From Lewinellaceae bacterium (GTDB lineage Bacteria > Bacteroidota > Bacteroidia > Chitinophagales > Saprospiraceae): DNA of 64,000 nucleotides. Below the pieces are notes generated by a model that was not told the origin of the DNA, did not search any database, and saw nothing but the letters and a program-made list of their open reading frames with translations. The DNA is taken from NCBI GenBank assembly GCA_020636225.1, contig JACJYI010000002.1:248001-312000 (forward strand), in the 5' to 3' direction. Shown in pieces: positions 8,843-17,265 of this stretch. Both the position numbers and the translations under genes were made by a program. The first letter of the stretch is position 1, and each line of letters starts with the position of its first letter.

Positions 8843-9310
8843 TCAGTCGTCAGCTCCGGATTCATTTCCAGAGAGCGGATTGACTCCGGAATAGGCGCCT
8901 CTGAACGGCTCCTGAGCCTGGATCTTCTTTTCCTCCTCCTTACCCAGTACACTTTTGGTGGCATGGGGCACAAGCATGAGCCGTTCCTTGCTGATCAGTT
9001 GCCCGGTCACGGAGCAGATGCCGTATGTCTTGTTGCGAATGCGGAACAAGGCCGCTTCCAGGTTGCGGACGAACTGTTGCTGGCGGGAGATCATCCGACT
9101 CATCATCTCGATCTCCGTATGCAGGCTGCTGTCATCGAACAGGTCACCACTGTTCTTGTTGTTGGTGTTCTCACTCATCTCGGAGAGTTGGCTCTGCATG
9201 AAGTCCAGCTCGTGAAGAGCCTTTTCCAGTTTTTCATTGACCAGTACCCGGAATTCCTCGAGCTCAGCATCTGAGTATCGGGTGGCTCCTGTTGAAGATG
9301 GTTGTTCCAT
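8843..9310 (-). CDS. TraR/DksA-family protein lacking the zinc ligands
   Basis: This 155-residue protein has the DksA layout. Residues about 12-92 form a long coiled coil. A zinc-finger-like module then has YGICSVTGQLISKERLMLVPHATKS, where only one of four expected cysteines (C99) remains. A Gly/Asp-rich acidic tail ends it. DksA proteins enter the RNA polymerase secondary channel and modulate transcription. Loss of the cysteines is common in the Bacteroidota branch, so the module probably folds without zinc. The start at 9310 is supported by AGAGGA just upstream; an in-frame start at 9358 has no such site. Confidence 0.82.
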   Translation of the reverse strand: MEQPSSTGATRYSDAELEEFRVLVNEKLEKALHELDFMQSQLSEMSENTNNKNSGDLFDDSSLHTEIEMMSRMISRQQQFVRNLEAALFRIRNKTYGICSVTGQLISKERLMLVPHATKSVLGKEEEKKIQAQEPFRGAYSGVNPLSGNESGADD

Positions 9311-9562
9311 AATCCTCTTTGGTTTATATGACAGCAAAGGGGCTGTTCGCCTTGCCAAAATGCCACGATAACGGTCATAGCCATGGAAAAGTTTCCTACA
9401 GTATCAAGAATCTCTCCAAAATTGCCATGAGCCGGCAGTCCGGGTCTGTCATTAAGGCGGTGCAAATGTACGGTCTTACAGCAGATTTTTGTAATAATTT
9501 TCCCTGTCGGGGATGGATGGAATTGCATTGGAATTCATCAATCTTTGCAGTCAAATCTGAGT

Positions 9563-10153
9563 ATGTTTCATCCATCATCCCGACTGAAAAACAAGAGTAC
9601 CCGAATCGGTCTCGGGGTCTATGCAACCGCCTTCATTCCAAGGGGCACGATCACTTATATCCGTGATCCACTGGAGCTGGTCATCGATGATGCAGCATAT
9701 GCCACCATGCCGGCCTGTTTGCAGGCCCCCGTCGAACGATATGCCTATGTCGATGAGACCGGTGCCCGAATCCTGAGCTGGGATCTGGGCAAGTATGTCA
9801 ATCATTGTTGCTTTCCCAATACGATGACCACAGCCTTCGGCTTTGAGATCGCGATCAGGGATATCCTGCCAGGGGAAGAGATCACAGATGAATACGGCCT
9901 CTTTAATCTGGAGTCACCGATGGATCTCTCCTGTTCCAAGCCAGGTTGTCGAAAGCGGGTTTCATCCGACGATCTGGACAGGTTGTATCCCATCTGGGAT
10001 GAGCAGGTCAAGGCGGCCCTGTTGCTCATCGCCCGGGTGGATCAACCCCTTTGGGACCTGGTCGATGACCCGTTGAATGAGAAAATTCAGGCATTCCTCG
10101 ATAATCCTGATCAACATTATCCATCTTTACAAAACGTAAAGCGACGCTCCTAA
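9563..10153 (+). CDS. SET-domain protein
   Basis: This 196-residue protein is a compact SET domain. It shows GLGVYATAFIPRGTITY (N-terminal SET strand with the SAM-binding Gly), KYVNHCCFPNT (the NHxCxPN pseudoknot motif) and EEITDEYG (catalytic Tyr). It is followed by CSKPGCRKRV, a Cys-rich stretch like a short post-SET segment. SET proteins methylate lysines; the bacterial target is unknown. A TTG start at 9545 would lie within a TAnnTTTG-like box (AATCTTTG, 9540-9547), so ATG 9563 is preferred. Next gene: trmD, 11 bases away, same strand, so they may share a transcript. Confidence 0.82.
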   Translation: MFHPSSRLKNKSTRIGLGVYATAFIPRGTITYIRDPLELVIDDAAYATMPACLQAPVERYAYVDETGARILSWDLGKYVNHCCFPNTMTTAFGFEIAIRDILPGEEITDEYGLFNLESPMDLSCSKPGCRKRVSSDDLDRLYPIWDEQVKAALLLIARVDQPLWDLVDDPLNEKIQAFLDNPDQHYPSLQNVKRRS

Positions 10154-10164
10154 TCTGATTCACC

Positions 10165-10848
10165 TTGCTTCATATTGATATCATCACCGTCCTTCCTGAG
10201 CTGCTGGTCAGCCCCTTGAGCCATTCTATCCTGGGGCGAGCCAAGGACCGGGGACTGCTGGAAGTGAATATCATTGATCTGCGTGAGTACGGCCTGGGCC
10301 GACATCGCCAGGTAGACGATTATGCCTTTGGGGGTGGAGCGGGAATGGTGATGATGCCCGAACCGCTATATGCCTGTATTCAGGCACTCCGATCTGAACG
10401 GACCTATGATGAGATTATCTACATGGCGCCTGATGGGGAGCTCCTGGACCAACCGATGGCCAACCAGCTCTCCATGTGTGCCAACCTGATCCTGATCTGC
10501 GGACATTACAAGGGCATCGACGAACGAATCCGCGAACATGTGGTCACCCGAGAGATCAGTATCGGCAATTATGTGCTCAGCGGAGGAGAATTGGCGGCAG
10601 CCGTGGTCGTGGATGCCGTTGGTCGGTTGATCCCGGGCGTATTGAATGACGAGACATCCGCGTTGTTCGATTCCTTTCAGGATGATCTGGTGGCCCCCCC
10701 GGTCTTTACACGACCTGCGGAATTCAATGGTTGGAAGGTGCCGGATATCCTCCTGTCCGGCAATCAGGGGGCGATCGATACCTGGCGGCATGACCAGGCC
10801 GTAGAACGGACCCGTCAGCGCCGGCCGGAAATCCTCAGCGATGAATAA
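10165..10848 (+). CDS. trmD: tRNA (guanine-N1-)-methyltransferase
   Basis: This 227-residue SPOUT methyltransferase makes m1G37 in tRNAs reading CCN, CUN and CGG-type codons, and protects the reading frame. Features: IDIITVLPELL at the start, FGGGAGMVMMPEPLY, LICGHYKGIDERI, then the knot motif SIGNYVLSGGELAA. The Asp of the C-terminal domain is in the FQDDLVAPP region. The start is a TTG (position 10165); no ATG fits the conserved N-terminus. The last 8 bases overlap the next gene. Confidence 0.95.
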   Translation: MLHIDIITVLPELLVSPLSHSILGRAKDRGLLEVNIIDLREYGLGRHRQVDDYAFGGGAGMVMMPEPLYACIQALRSERTYDEIIYMAPDGELLDQPMANQLSMCANLILICGHYKGIDERIREHVVTREISIGNYVLSGGELAAAVVVDAVGRLIPGVLNDETSALFDSFQDDLVAPPVFTRPAEFNGWKVPDILLSGNQGAIDTWRHDQAVERTRQRRPEILSDE

Positions 10849-11773
10849 GTGGTCAGGAACATGGAGCCTGCCACTGCTGCTTTTCCTGGGATCCCTCCAA
10901 TGGCTGCACGCCCAGGATGCGGATTGGTGGCGAAACAATGTGGGCTGGGACGGGATCACCCCGTACCATCAATATTTGAAACTGACAGCTGCGGGGATGG
11001 GACCCAATGCCTTGCCTATACCCGAATTGCACCAGCAATGGGATACGACATCCAGTTTCACCCTGTCTGCAGCCAGTCACCACCGCCCGGGAGAAACCAC
11101 CGTCAACTCCCGCCTTGACCTGCGATGGCAGGCCCATCCACGATTCCGCCTTCGGGTCCATCTGGTTCCATTGGAATGGTACTCCACCTCGCATGCATTG
11201 AAGACCGAGCGACGAATTCACTTCTTATCCTACGATCATCAGTGGGCTGGAGGGGACATTTATGTGGAATCGTCCGTCCGTCTGCCTGTCCACTGGACCT
11301 TTGGCCTGCAATCAGAGATCCGTGCCGGGATCAAAACGGCATCGGGCACCAATCTTGGAGCTGCGCGATATACCGATACCCCGGGCTATTTTTTCGATGT
11401 GGATGTGTACCGAACATTCGGTGACAGAAGGCAATTCGACTGGGAGGCCATGCTCGGATTCTATGCCTATCAGACCTACCAGCCGGGTTTCCGGCAGAAT
11501 GACTGCCTCCTGTATGGTGCCAGCATAGGATGGCATACCGCCCGCCTTGCCCTGCGTTCCACCATCCGCGGGTATTGTGGCTATTTCCAGGATGGGGATT
11601 GTCCGGTACTCGGCATGATGGAGATGAGATGGGGGAAGCGATCCAGGCCCTGGCAGGGGATACTCCAGGTGTCTGCGGGACTCTACGATTGGCCGTTCAC
11701 GTCGGTCCAGATCGGGATTCGCCGCGATCTGTTCCTGGCCATGTCAGATCAGGGAGAACAGGCTCGTCAGTAG
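10841..11773 (+). CDS. predicted outer-membrane beta-barrel protein
   Basis: This 310-residue protein has a signal peptide (about residues 1-25, ending WLHAQ). After it come many alternating amphipathic strands with aromatic residues, for example FRLRVHLVPLEWY, TFGLQSEIRAGI and LALRSTIRGYCGYF, as in transporters and barrel proteins of the Bacteroidota outer membrane. I do not recognise a named family. The start overlaps trmD by 8 bases, so it is probably translated from the trmD transcript. The last 30 bases overlap the end of a convergent membrane-protein gene. Confidence 0.6.
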   Translation: MNKWSGTWSLPLLLFLGSLQWLHAQDADWWRNNVGWDGITPYHQYLKLTAAGMGPNALPIPELHQQWDTTSSFTLSAASHHRPGETTVNSRLDLRWQAHPRFRLRVHLVPLEWYSTSHALKTERRIHFLSYDHQWAGGDIYVESSVRLPVHWTFGLQSEIRAGIKTASGTNLGAARYTDTPGYFFDVDVYRTFGDRRQFDWEAMLGFYAYQTYQPGFRQNDCLLYGASIGWHTARLALRSTIRGYCGYFQDGDCPVLGMMEMRWGKRSRPWQGILQVSAGLYDWPFTSVQIGIRRDLFLAMSDQGEQARQ

Positions 11774-12592
11774 GAACGGAAGGAACATCAGACCGTCCAG
11801 CCACAAGCTGAAGAATTGCTCGGAACGTTCCTGGTTGGTTTGATGGATCATCCATCCCGCCAGTCCATAGACGAACAGATTGGCTGCAAAGGCGGACGGG
11901 ATCACCTGATCTTGGAGGACCATCACGATGTCCATCAGGGCGGCCAGGATCAAGGCCGACCAGCCAAGCCGCCGGCAAAGGGGCCAGCCCAACCACAAGG
12001 GAAGTGTTAACGTGCGATGGGTCTGGTCGGCATCCAGATCACGGAGGTCAAATGGCAGGGTGATGGCAAAGATGAAGAGTGCCCTGGGCAGGAGGTGGCC
12101 AAGCAACGAAGGCAGGTCCATGTCGAGCTGGTACTGCGCCAATGGAAGCCAGGAGGTGGTGAGGGCCCAGACCAGGCTGATCAGAAAGATCTTCAAGCCC
12201 GGAATATCGCGGATCCGTCGACCGGGTCCGATGGGAAAGATATAGGCGATGGACAGGAATCCCGCTGCCAGGGCGATCATCCTGGCGTGTGGCACCAATC
12301 GATCGAACGCCAGCAGGGAAAGCAGTGCTCCCAGGATGACCAGCCAGGGCCACCAGGTCCGGATCGTGCCGATGTAGTCCTGGCGTTCAGGGGATAACTG
12401 TCGGAATCCCACCAGGCGTTGGAGGGAATAGGCGGTCAGCGTACCGGCAAAAAGGAATAGAGCCAGAGGATCCCATTGGGGATCCAGACCGGCCATGCTC
12501 AGGGATTGCCAGCCGAGAAAGACCGTGGATGTAGCGATCCAGAAATGGCTGTAGATCAGATAATGGACCCAAATTCGGGTGGCGTTGGGCAA
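11744..12592 (-). CDS. UbiA-like membrane protein with an altered first Asp motif
   Basis: This 282-residue protein has about eight or nine hydrophobic segments in the UbiA prenyltransferase pattern. The second aspartate motif is present as LPFDLRDLDADQTHRT. The first one (NDxxDxxxD in true enzymes) is replaced by LTAYSLQRLVG, which has no Asp. It could bind a prenyl or other lipid substrate, but normal Mg-diphosphate catalysis is doubtful. The bona fide UbiA member is at 25410. It overlaps the barrel-protein gene tail to tail by 30 bases. Confidence 0.6.
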   Translation of the reverse strand: MPNATRIWVHYLIYSHFWIATSTVFLGWQSLSMAGLDPQWDPLALFLFAGTLTAYSLQRLVGFRQLSPERQDYIGTIRTWWPWLVILGALLSLLAFDRLVPHARMIALAAGFLSIAYIFPIGPGRRIRDIPGLKIFLISLVWALTTSWLPLAQYQLDMDLPSLLGHLLPRALFIFAITLPFDLRDLDADQTHRTLTLPLWLGWPLCRRLGWSALILAALMDIVMVLQDQVIPSAFAANLFVYGLAGWMIHQTNQERSEQFFSLWLDGLMFLPFLLTSLFSLI

Positions 12593-12602
12593 AACAGACG
12601 GG

Positions 12603-13682
12603 TCAGAAGTACTTGAAATTGTGTTGGTAAGAGATCCGCTGGACCGTATGGAAAAGCAGCTTGACCAGATTGGTGATATCTTCCTTATGTGCCATTTCTA
12701 CGGTGGTGTGCATATAACGCAACGGCAGGGAAACCAATGAGGCGGGTACGCCTCCGTTGGAATAGGCGAATGCATCGGTATCTGTTCCGGTAGAACGGGA
12801 GGAGGCTTCTCTCTGGAAGGGAATCTTCTCCTCTTCGGCGGTCTGGATGATCAGATCCCGAAGGGTGTTGTGTACGGCAGGGGCATAGGTGATGGTCGGC
12901 CCTTCGCCGCATTTGATCTCGCCATTGATGCTTTTGTTGATCAGGGGGGTGTAAGTGTCATGGGTGACATCTGTAATGATCGCCACCTGCGGGTTGATGG
13001 TCCGGGCGACCATCTCGGCACCGCGCAGCCCGACCTCTTCCTGGACGGCATTGACAATATAAAGGGAATAGGGAAGCTCGATCTTCTGTTCCTTGAGGAG
13101 TCGGGCCACCTGGGCGATACAAAAGCCACCCATTCGATTATCCAGGGCTCGTCCGACAATGAATCGGTCGTTCAAGGTGGTCAGGCTGTCTTCAAAGGTG
13201 ATGACGCAACCGACGTGGATGTCCTTTTTCAGCACTTCCTCCTTATTCTTGGCACCGATATCCACGAAGATATTTTCCAGCGAAGGGGCAAGGTTGGCAT
13301 CTTTGCCTTTGCGCAGATGGATGGCCGGCCAGCCAAAAACACCTTTCACGACGCCGCTCTTGGTATGGATCTGGACCCGCATGCTGGGGGCGATCTGATG
13401 ATCCGAACCTCCGTTTCGCACCACATTGATAAAGCCATCCTCGGTGATGTAGTTGACATACCAGCTGATTTCATCTGCATGGGCTTCGATCACGACCCGG
13501 TAGTCCTTACCGGGATTGATCACCCCGTAGGCCGAACCATAGTTGTCCAGATGAATCTCATCCACATAGGGTTTCAGGTAGTCCAGCCAGATCTTCTGAC
13601 CCGACGATTCATAACCGGTCGGAGCATGATTGTCGAGGTAGCGCTGGAGAAAAGCTTCTGAGTTCTTATTGAGAATTTTCAT
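12603..13682 (-). CDS. M42-family metallo-aminopeptidase
   Basis: This 359-residue zinc/cobalt aminopeptidase is of the M42 (FrvX, glutamyl aminopeptidase) type. Metal-binding and catalytic motifs: IEAHADEISW (His, Asp), VGRALDNRMG (bridging Asp), NAVQEEVGLRGA (catalytic Glu plus ligand), ITDVTHD (Asp) and RYMHTTVEMA (His). There is no signal peptide, so it acts on peptides in the cytoplasm. The ATG at 13682 (MKILNKN) is preferred over one 12 bases earlier. Neighbours are the UbiA-like gene downstream and pyrE upstream, with an intergenic gap of 69 bases before it. Confidence 0.92.
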   Translation of the reverse strand: MKILNKNSEAFLQRYLDNHAPTGYESSGQKIWLDYLKPYVDEIHLDNYGSAYGVINPGKDYRVVIEAHADEISWYVNYITEDGFINVVRNGGSDHQIAPSMRVQIHTKSGVVKGVFGWPAIHLRKGKDANLAPSLENIFVDIGAKNKEEVLKKDIHVGCVITFEDSLTTLNDRFIVGRALDNRMGGFCIAQVARLLKEQKIELPYSLYIVNAVQEEVGLRGAEMVARTINPQVAIITDVTHDTYTPLINKSINGEIKCGEGPTITYAPAVHNTLRDLIIQTAEEEKIPFQREASSRSTGTDTDAFAYSNGGVPASLVSLPLRYMHTTVEMAHKEDITNLVKLLFHTVQRISYQHNFKYF

Positions 13683-13751
13683 AGTCGGGGTCACAGTCTT
13701 GCAGATGTACGAAAGGTTCGCAAAAAGGTTGGGGATTCCATCCGGGAATCG

Positions 13752-14408
13752 TCAGGCATGGTGGGCTACAAAATGTTCTGACCAGGCCCTGGGATCCTGG
13801 TGCCAAGTGGACAGGGTGAGAGATTCGGTTTCATTGATGGCTCCCTTCTGGAGGGCGACCTGGAGGATGCGCTCATAGTTACTGACTGTCTGGAGAGGGA
13901 TCCCGGCGGCCTCAAATCGTTCCCTGGATTCCGGGAAACCATAGGTAAACAGTGCGGCAACACCCAGCACGGTCAGGCCAGCATCCTGGAGGGCCTCTGC
14001 CGCCTGGAGAGAACTGCCGCCGGTACTGATCAGGTCTTCGATCACCAGGACGCGTTGTCCTGGGTGACAGTCTCCTTCGATCTGGTTGCCTTTGCCATGG
14101 GCCTTGGCTTTGCTTCGAATGTAGATGAAGGGTAGTCCGAGACGATCTGCCAGCAGCATTCCGTGCGGGATTCCTGCCGTGGCCACACCGGCAATGGCAT
14201 CGATGTGCCCGAACTGCCTGGCGATCTGGATCAGGCCGTCAATGGCAATCAAGCGGAGATCCGGGTAGGAGAGAAGCAATCGGTTGTCACAATACACAGG
14301 CGAACGCAGTCCCGAAGCCCAGGTGAACGGCTTTTGGGGACTCAGTCGGATTGCATTAATTTGCAGCAGCGCCTCAGCCAGGGCGGTAGCGTGATCAGGT
14401 TCGGTCAT
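13752..14408 (-). CDS. pyrE: orotate phosphoribosyltransferase
   Basis: This 218-residue enzyme joins orotate to PRPP to make OMP in pyrimidine synthesis. The PRPP loop is VLVIEDLISTGGSSLQAAE, with the paired Asp-like acids (E-D) before ST-G-G. The N-terminal FTWASGLRSPVYCDNR region and GVATAGIPHG are typical. Residues FIYIRSKAKAHGKGN give the flexible catalytic loop. The ATG at 14408 (MTEPDHA) fits the family; the longer reading frame runs into the divergent NUDIX gene. Divergent from the NUDIX gene with only 20 bases between starts. Confidence 0.94.
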   Translation of the reverse strand: MTEPDHATALAEALLQINAIRLSPQKPFTWASGLRSPVYCDNRLLLSYPDLRLIAIDGLIQIARQFGHIDAIAGVATAGIPHGMLLADRLGLPFIYIRSKAKAHGKGNQIEGDCHPGQRVLVIEDLISTGGSSLQAAEALQDAGLTVLGVAALFTYGFPESRERFEAAGIPLQTVSNYERILQVALQKGAINETESLTLSTWHQDPRAWSEHFVAHHA

Positions 14409-14428
14409 GGCAAAAAAAAAGCTTGTAA

Positions 14429-15064
14429 ATGTATAAAATATACTGCAACGAACATCAATTGGTCCTGTCCAGCCGGGAACCTGACTCTCCTGAGGACTGG
14501 TCCTTGGTGGCACGTTATCATGGGAAGGCCAAATTGTTCTTCCCTATCCTGGATGCCATGGAGAAGCGGACCGGCCAGGAACAGATCTGGGTCTATCACG
14601 AGAATGTGGAAGAACTTTGGGCAGTGTTTCTGGGGCTGTTTGTCCGGGTTGAAGCAGCAGGTGGATTGGTATTCAACCCTCAAGGCCAGATTCTGGTCAT
14701 TTTTCGGAGAAATGTCCTTGACCTGCCCAAAGGCAAACTGGAACCCGGTGAAACCGAGGTGGAGGGCGCATGCCGGGAAGTCATGGAGGAAACAGGCCTC
14801 CGGCAGGTGACCTGTGGGCCCAAATTAGGGGAGACCTGGCATATCTTCAGGGAAAAAAAGAAGCGGATGATCAAGCATACGGTCTGGTATGAAATGTCGG
14901 CCGATCAGGTTGAGCTGGTTCCTCAGGCGGAAGAAGGGATCCAGGATGTTCGTTGGATCGCCCCGGAGGATTACCTGATCTCCAATTTTTCGACTTTTCG
15001 AAACATCCGTGACATGATTCGCGATACGTTGGGCAGGGCAGAGATGAGAAGTATAGGAAAATAG
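14429..15064 (+). CDS. NUDIX hydrolase
   Basis: This 211-residue protein has a full NUDIX box, GKLEPGETEVEGACREVMEE followed by TGL, in a domain at residues about 75-200. The first 70 residues are an extra N-terminal domain. NUDIX enzymes cleave nucleoside-diphosphate-linked compounds; the substrate is not readable here. The gene starts 20 bases from the divergent pyrE start, and the region contains an A9 run. It ends before an AT-rich spacer. Confidence 0.87.
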   Translation: MYKIYCNEHQLVLSSREPDSPEDWSLVARYHGKAKLFFPILDAMEKRTGQEQIWVYHENVEELWAVFLGLFVRVEAAGGLVFNPQGQILVIFRRNVLDLPKGKLEPGETEVEGACREVMEETGLRQVTCGPKLGETWHIFREKKKRMIKHTVWYEMSADQVELVPQAEEGIQDVRWIAPEDYLISNFSTFRNIRDMIRDTLGRAEMRSIGK

Positions 15065-15348
15065 AGCAGAATATTATTTTGCCACTATGGTCAATTTGGC
15101 CTGTTTTCTAAATTAAATTTGGCGGAATAAAAATTATTCGATCCCGCATGCCAAAATGCTGATCGGTCAGAAAAGCAAAATTTAGAAGATTGTGGCCTGG
15201 ATGACGAGGAGTAGTAGATGTTGCGATTATTAAGAGCCTCTAATTCGGAATATATGCTAAATGGGATGAGCAATAACGGATTTTTATTTTAAACCTAGGG
15301 CGATTATCTTTGTGAATCCGAACATCTTGTTGTTGACTATACCGAACC
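15065..15348. other. AT-rich spacer with a promoter
   Basis: This 284-base stretch is clearly richer in A+T than its surroundings. I see no convincing gene in it. A 60-codon frame on the minus strand (15091-15273) has no family features and low-complexity S/N-rich composition. The right end holds a promoter-like site for the gene at 15349. Confidence 0.5.
15305..15312 (+). promoter_or_regulatory. candidate promoter of the 15349 gene
   Basis: TATCTTTG is an exact match to the Bacteroidota -7 box. It is preceded by a T-run (15281-15285, TTTTT) about 19 bases upstream, which can stand in for the -33 TTTG. The ATG follows 36 bases later. Confidence 0.5.
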
Positions 15349-15741
15349 ATGACAAAGACACTGAAGTTTTTAATACTTAGCGGGGTACTGTTTTCTGGTC
15401 TTTCCCTTTCTGCTCAATCCTTGGCCAGCGCTGCAGATCACCCCGAGTTTCAACAGCAGGCTTCATCAACTGTCAACGTACAGGAGTTCCTGGATCCTCA
15501 GGATGCTTTTTTCATGGATATCGCAGGCCGGATCTGTTTTATCGACTTCCAATCCCTGAAACTCAACCTGCGCTCCGTTCAACTTGTAGATAATAAAGGG
15601 AATGTCATCCTTCATGACCAGGTGGATCACCTTCCGGTCAATAGTATCTATGAAGTGAATTTCAGTGATCGTCCATCTGGCAAATACCAGATCGTCCTGG
15701 AGGGATACACAGAGACCATTACCAGGTCATTTTCCTTTTAA
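15349..15741 (+). CDS. small secreted protein with an Ig-like or sorting-domain-like fold
   Basis: This 130-residue protein has a signal peptide (residues 1-22, ending SLSAQ). The rest is beta-rich: LNLRSVQLVDNKGNVILHDQ, then VNSIYEVNFSDRPSGKYQIV, and a C-terminal ITRSFSF. The last 70 residues resemble the shape of small periplasmic beta-sandwich proteins, and somewhat the C-terminal sorting domain of type IX cargo, but without the usual KxxxK/R ending. A promoter lies directly upstream. It is likely expressed on its own. Function unknown. Confidence 0.6.
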   Translation: MTKTLKFLILSGVLFSGLSLSAQSLASAADHPEFQQQASSTVNVQEFLDPQDAFFMDIAGRICFIDFQSLKLNLRSVQLVDNKGNVILHDQVDHLPVNSIYEVNFSDRPSGKYQIVLEGYTETITRSFSF

Positions 15742-15849
15742 TTCGCATTCTCGTATCGTTTCTTCTTCAGTCCAGCTGCTGAGGTAGTGAAGCCATTTGC
15801 CTTTTCCAGCAGGTTCTAGGATTGCTTGTTGGCCATTATCTTTACGGCC

Positions 15850-17220
15850 ATGCCCGAACCTGAATTCCAACCCGGACCTCCCCTGAATTATCTTGTCTAC
15901 GGCCCGCCCGGTACCGGCAAGCGGACCTATGCATCCCAGCTCGCGGTTTCCCTGGCCGACCAGGTGCCGCTGGATGAGGTGCGGAAGCTTTCTCATGCCC
16001 AGCTCTATGAACGCTATCATCTGCTGGTCAATGAAGGTCAACTGGTCTTTCTGGCCATGCACGCGGGTTGGTCATATGAGAACATGGTCGAACGTTGCCT
16101 GTTTGAACAAGAGAATGTCATCGTCCACGACGGCATTCTCAAGCAGTTGGCAACGGAAGCTCGAGGAAACCTGATCGAGCATTTGCTGCAGGTCCAGCCG
16201 GATGTGTTGCCCAGCACCGACTTCAAGGATGTCTTTTCCGGATTTCTTCAGCATCTCAAAGGGCAGGAACAGGCTGTTGTCCAACTGCCTGACCACGAGC
16301 CCTTTCTGATCCATTCCATCCTGAAGAATGGCGATATCCTGTTGAGACGGCCAAAGACCTTCCAGGTGATCCGGGTGAAACGCAGTATCATTCGCAGGCT
16401 TTTCACCACGGTTCAGAAAGCAAGGGACCCACAAAAGCTGGCGGCCAGGCTCGATGAATTACTCGCCGGTGAGAATATTCCTGCATTTGAAGCCGTATGG
16501 GCCCAATTCTCATCCTTCCAGCAGGCATATGCCGAAGCAATGCGCCCGGTCGTCCCGGAACCATCGGTAGCCGATCCCTATCGGGAAGTCCAGATGGACC
16601 TCTTGCCGGATGGGGTCCTGCAATCCTCCAAGAAGTACGTTCTGATTCTGGAGCATATTCATCTGGTCGATCCGGATGTCCTGTTCGGGGATGCCCTGAC
16701 CATGCTGGATAGCCGTCGTCGGGAAGGGTGTCGGTGCGCTCAATCGGTTCTGTTGCCAGGGTCCAAAACACCTTTTACCCTGCCGCCAAACCTGTTCGTC
16801 ATTGCCATTGCTCCTCATATTCCCGCTTGGTCCACTGATTTGGCATTCTTGATGAACAAGACCTTCCACTTCATCCCTGTGCAGTCCAACGAACGTGACC
16901 AGGATTGGCCGGTGATCCGCTCCATCCGGACAAAAGAGCTCTGGCAGGCCATCAACAAGGTCATTCACCGTCATGCAGATCAGACACTTTCCTATCCGGG
17001 TGCGGCCTTCCAGGATTGTCATCATCTCAAGGGGCTCAAATCCCTGTTGTCTTCCAGGATCTTGCCTTATTTCCAATGGATAGCCCTTGTTCGGGACCTG
17101 GATCTGTCCGTCCTGTATCGCGACTTGTTCGGTAGCCATGCGGATTCACTGAATCGCCTGGATCAATGGAAGACAGATGATTTTCGAGCGATTCTCGGCC
17201 TGCATCGCGACGAGGGATAG
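15850..17220 (+). CDS. solitary McrB-like AAA+ protein with degenerate catalytic motifs
   Basis: This 456-residue protein aligns by eye with the GTPase/ATPase domain of McrB. Walker A is YGPPGTGKR (G18-R25), preceded by NYLV. The McrB-typical second strand is LVFLAMHAGWSYENMVE. The Walker B region is YVLILEHIHLVDPDVLFG, where McrB has the pattern IIDEINRGN, so the DE is replaced by EH. Sensor 1 is LPPNLFVIAIAPHIP instead of the NT(A)D form, and the arginine-finger motif ALLRRRF is replaced by AFLMNKTFHF. A helical C-terminal region follows. No McrC or nuclease partner is adjacent. It may bind nucleotide but hydrolysis is doubtful. The ATG at 15850 is preferred over a TTG at 15826. Confidence 0.65.
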   Translation: MPEPEFQPGPPLNYLVYGPPGTGKRTYASQLAVSLADQVPLDEVRKLSHAQLYERYHLLVNEGQLVFLAMHAGWSYENMVERCLFEQENVIVHDGILKQLATEARGNLIEHLLQVQPDVLPSTDFKDVFSGFLQHLKGQEQAVVQLPDHEPFLIHSILKNGDILLRRPKTFQVIRVKRSIIRRLFTTVQKARDPQKLAARLDELLAGENIPAFEAVWAQFSSFQQAYAEAMRPVVPEPSVADPYREVQMDLLPDGVLQSSKKYVLILEHIHLVDPDVLFGDALTMLDSRRREGCRCAQSVLLPGSKTPFTLPPNLFVIAIAPHIPAWSTDLAFLMNKTFHFIPVQSNERDQDWPVIRSIRTKELWQAINKVIHRHADQTLSYPGAAFQDCHHLKGLKSLLSSRILPYFQWIALVRDLDLSVLYRDLFGSHADSLNRLDQWKTDDFRAILGLHRDEG

Positions 17221-17239
17221 ACCCGTCATTCCAATGCAT

Positions 17240-17247
17240 TACCTTTG
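17240..17247 (+). promoter_or_regulatory. candidate -7 box for lysC
   Basis: TACCTTTG, matching TAnnTTTG, ends 19 bases before the ATG at 17266, predicting a leader of roughly 12 nt. No clear -33 element is seen. Confidence 0.45.
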
Positions 17248-17265
17248 TCGTACAGACGACCCTCT

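Noticed and set aside
13694..13752. Possible long intergenic element between the M42 gene and pyrE
   Set aside because: Only about 60 bases without repeats or hairpins; ordinary spacer.
15091..15273. A 60-codon minus-strand frame in the AT-rich spacer
   Set aside because: Low-complexity S/N-rich sequence, no ribosome site and no recognisable family.
15850..17220. Restriction system McrBC
   Set aside because: No McrC and a changed Walker B; treated as a solitary degenerate homologue instead.
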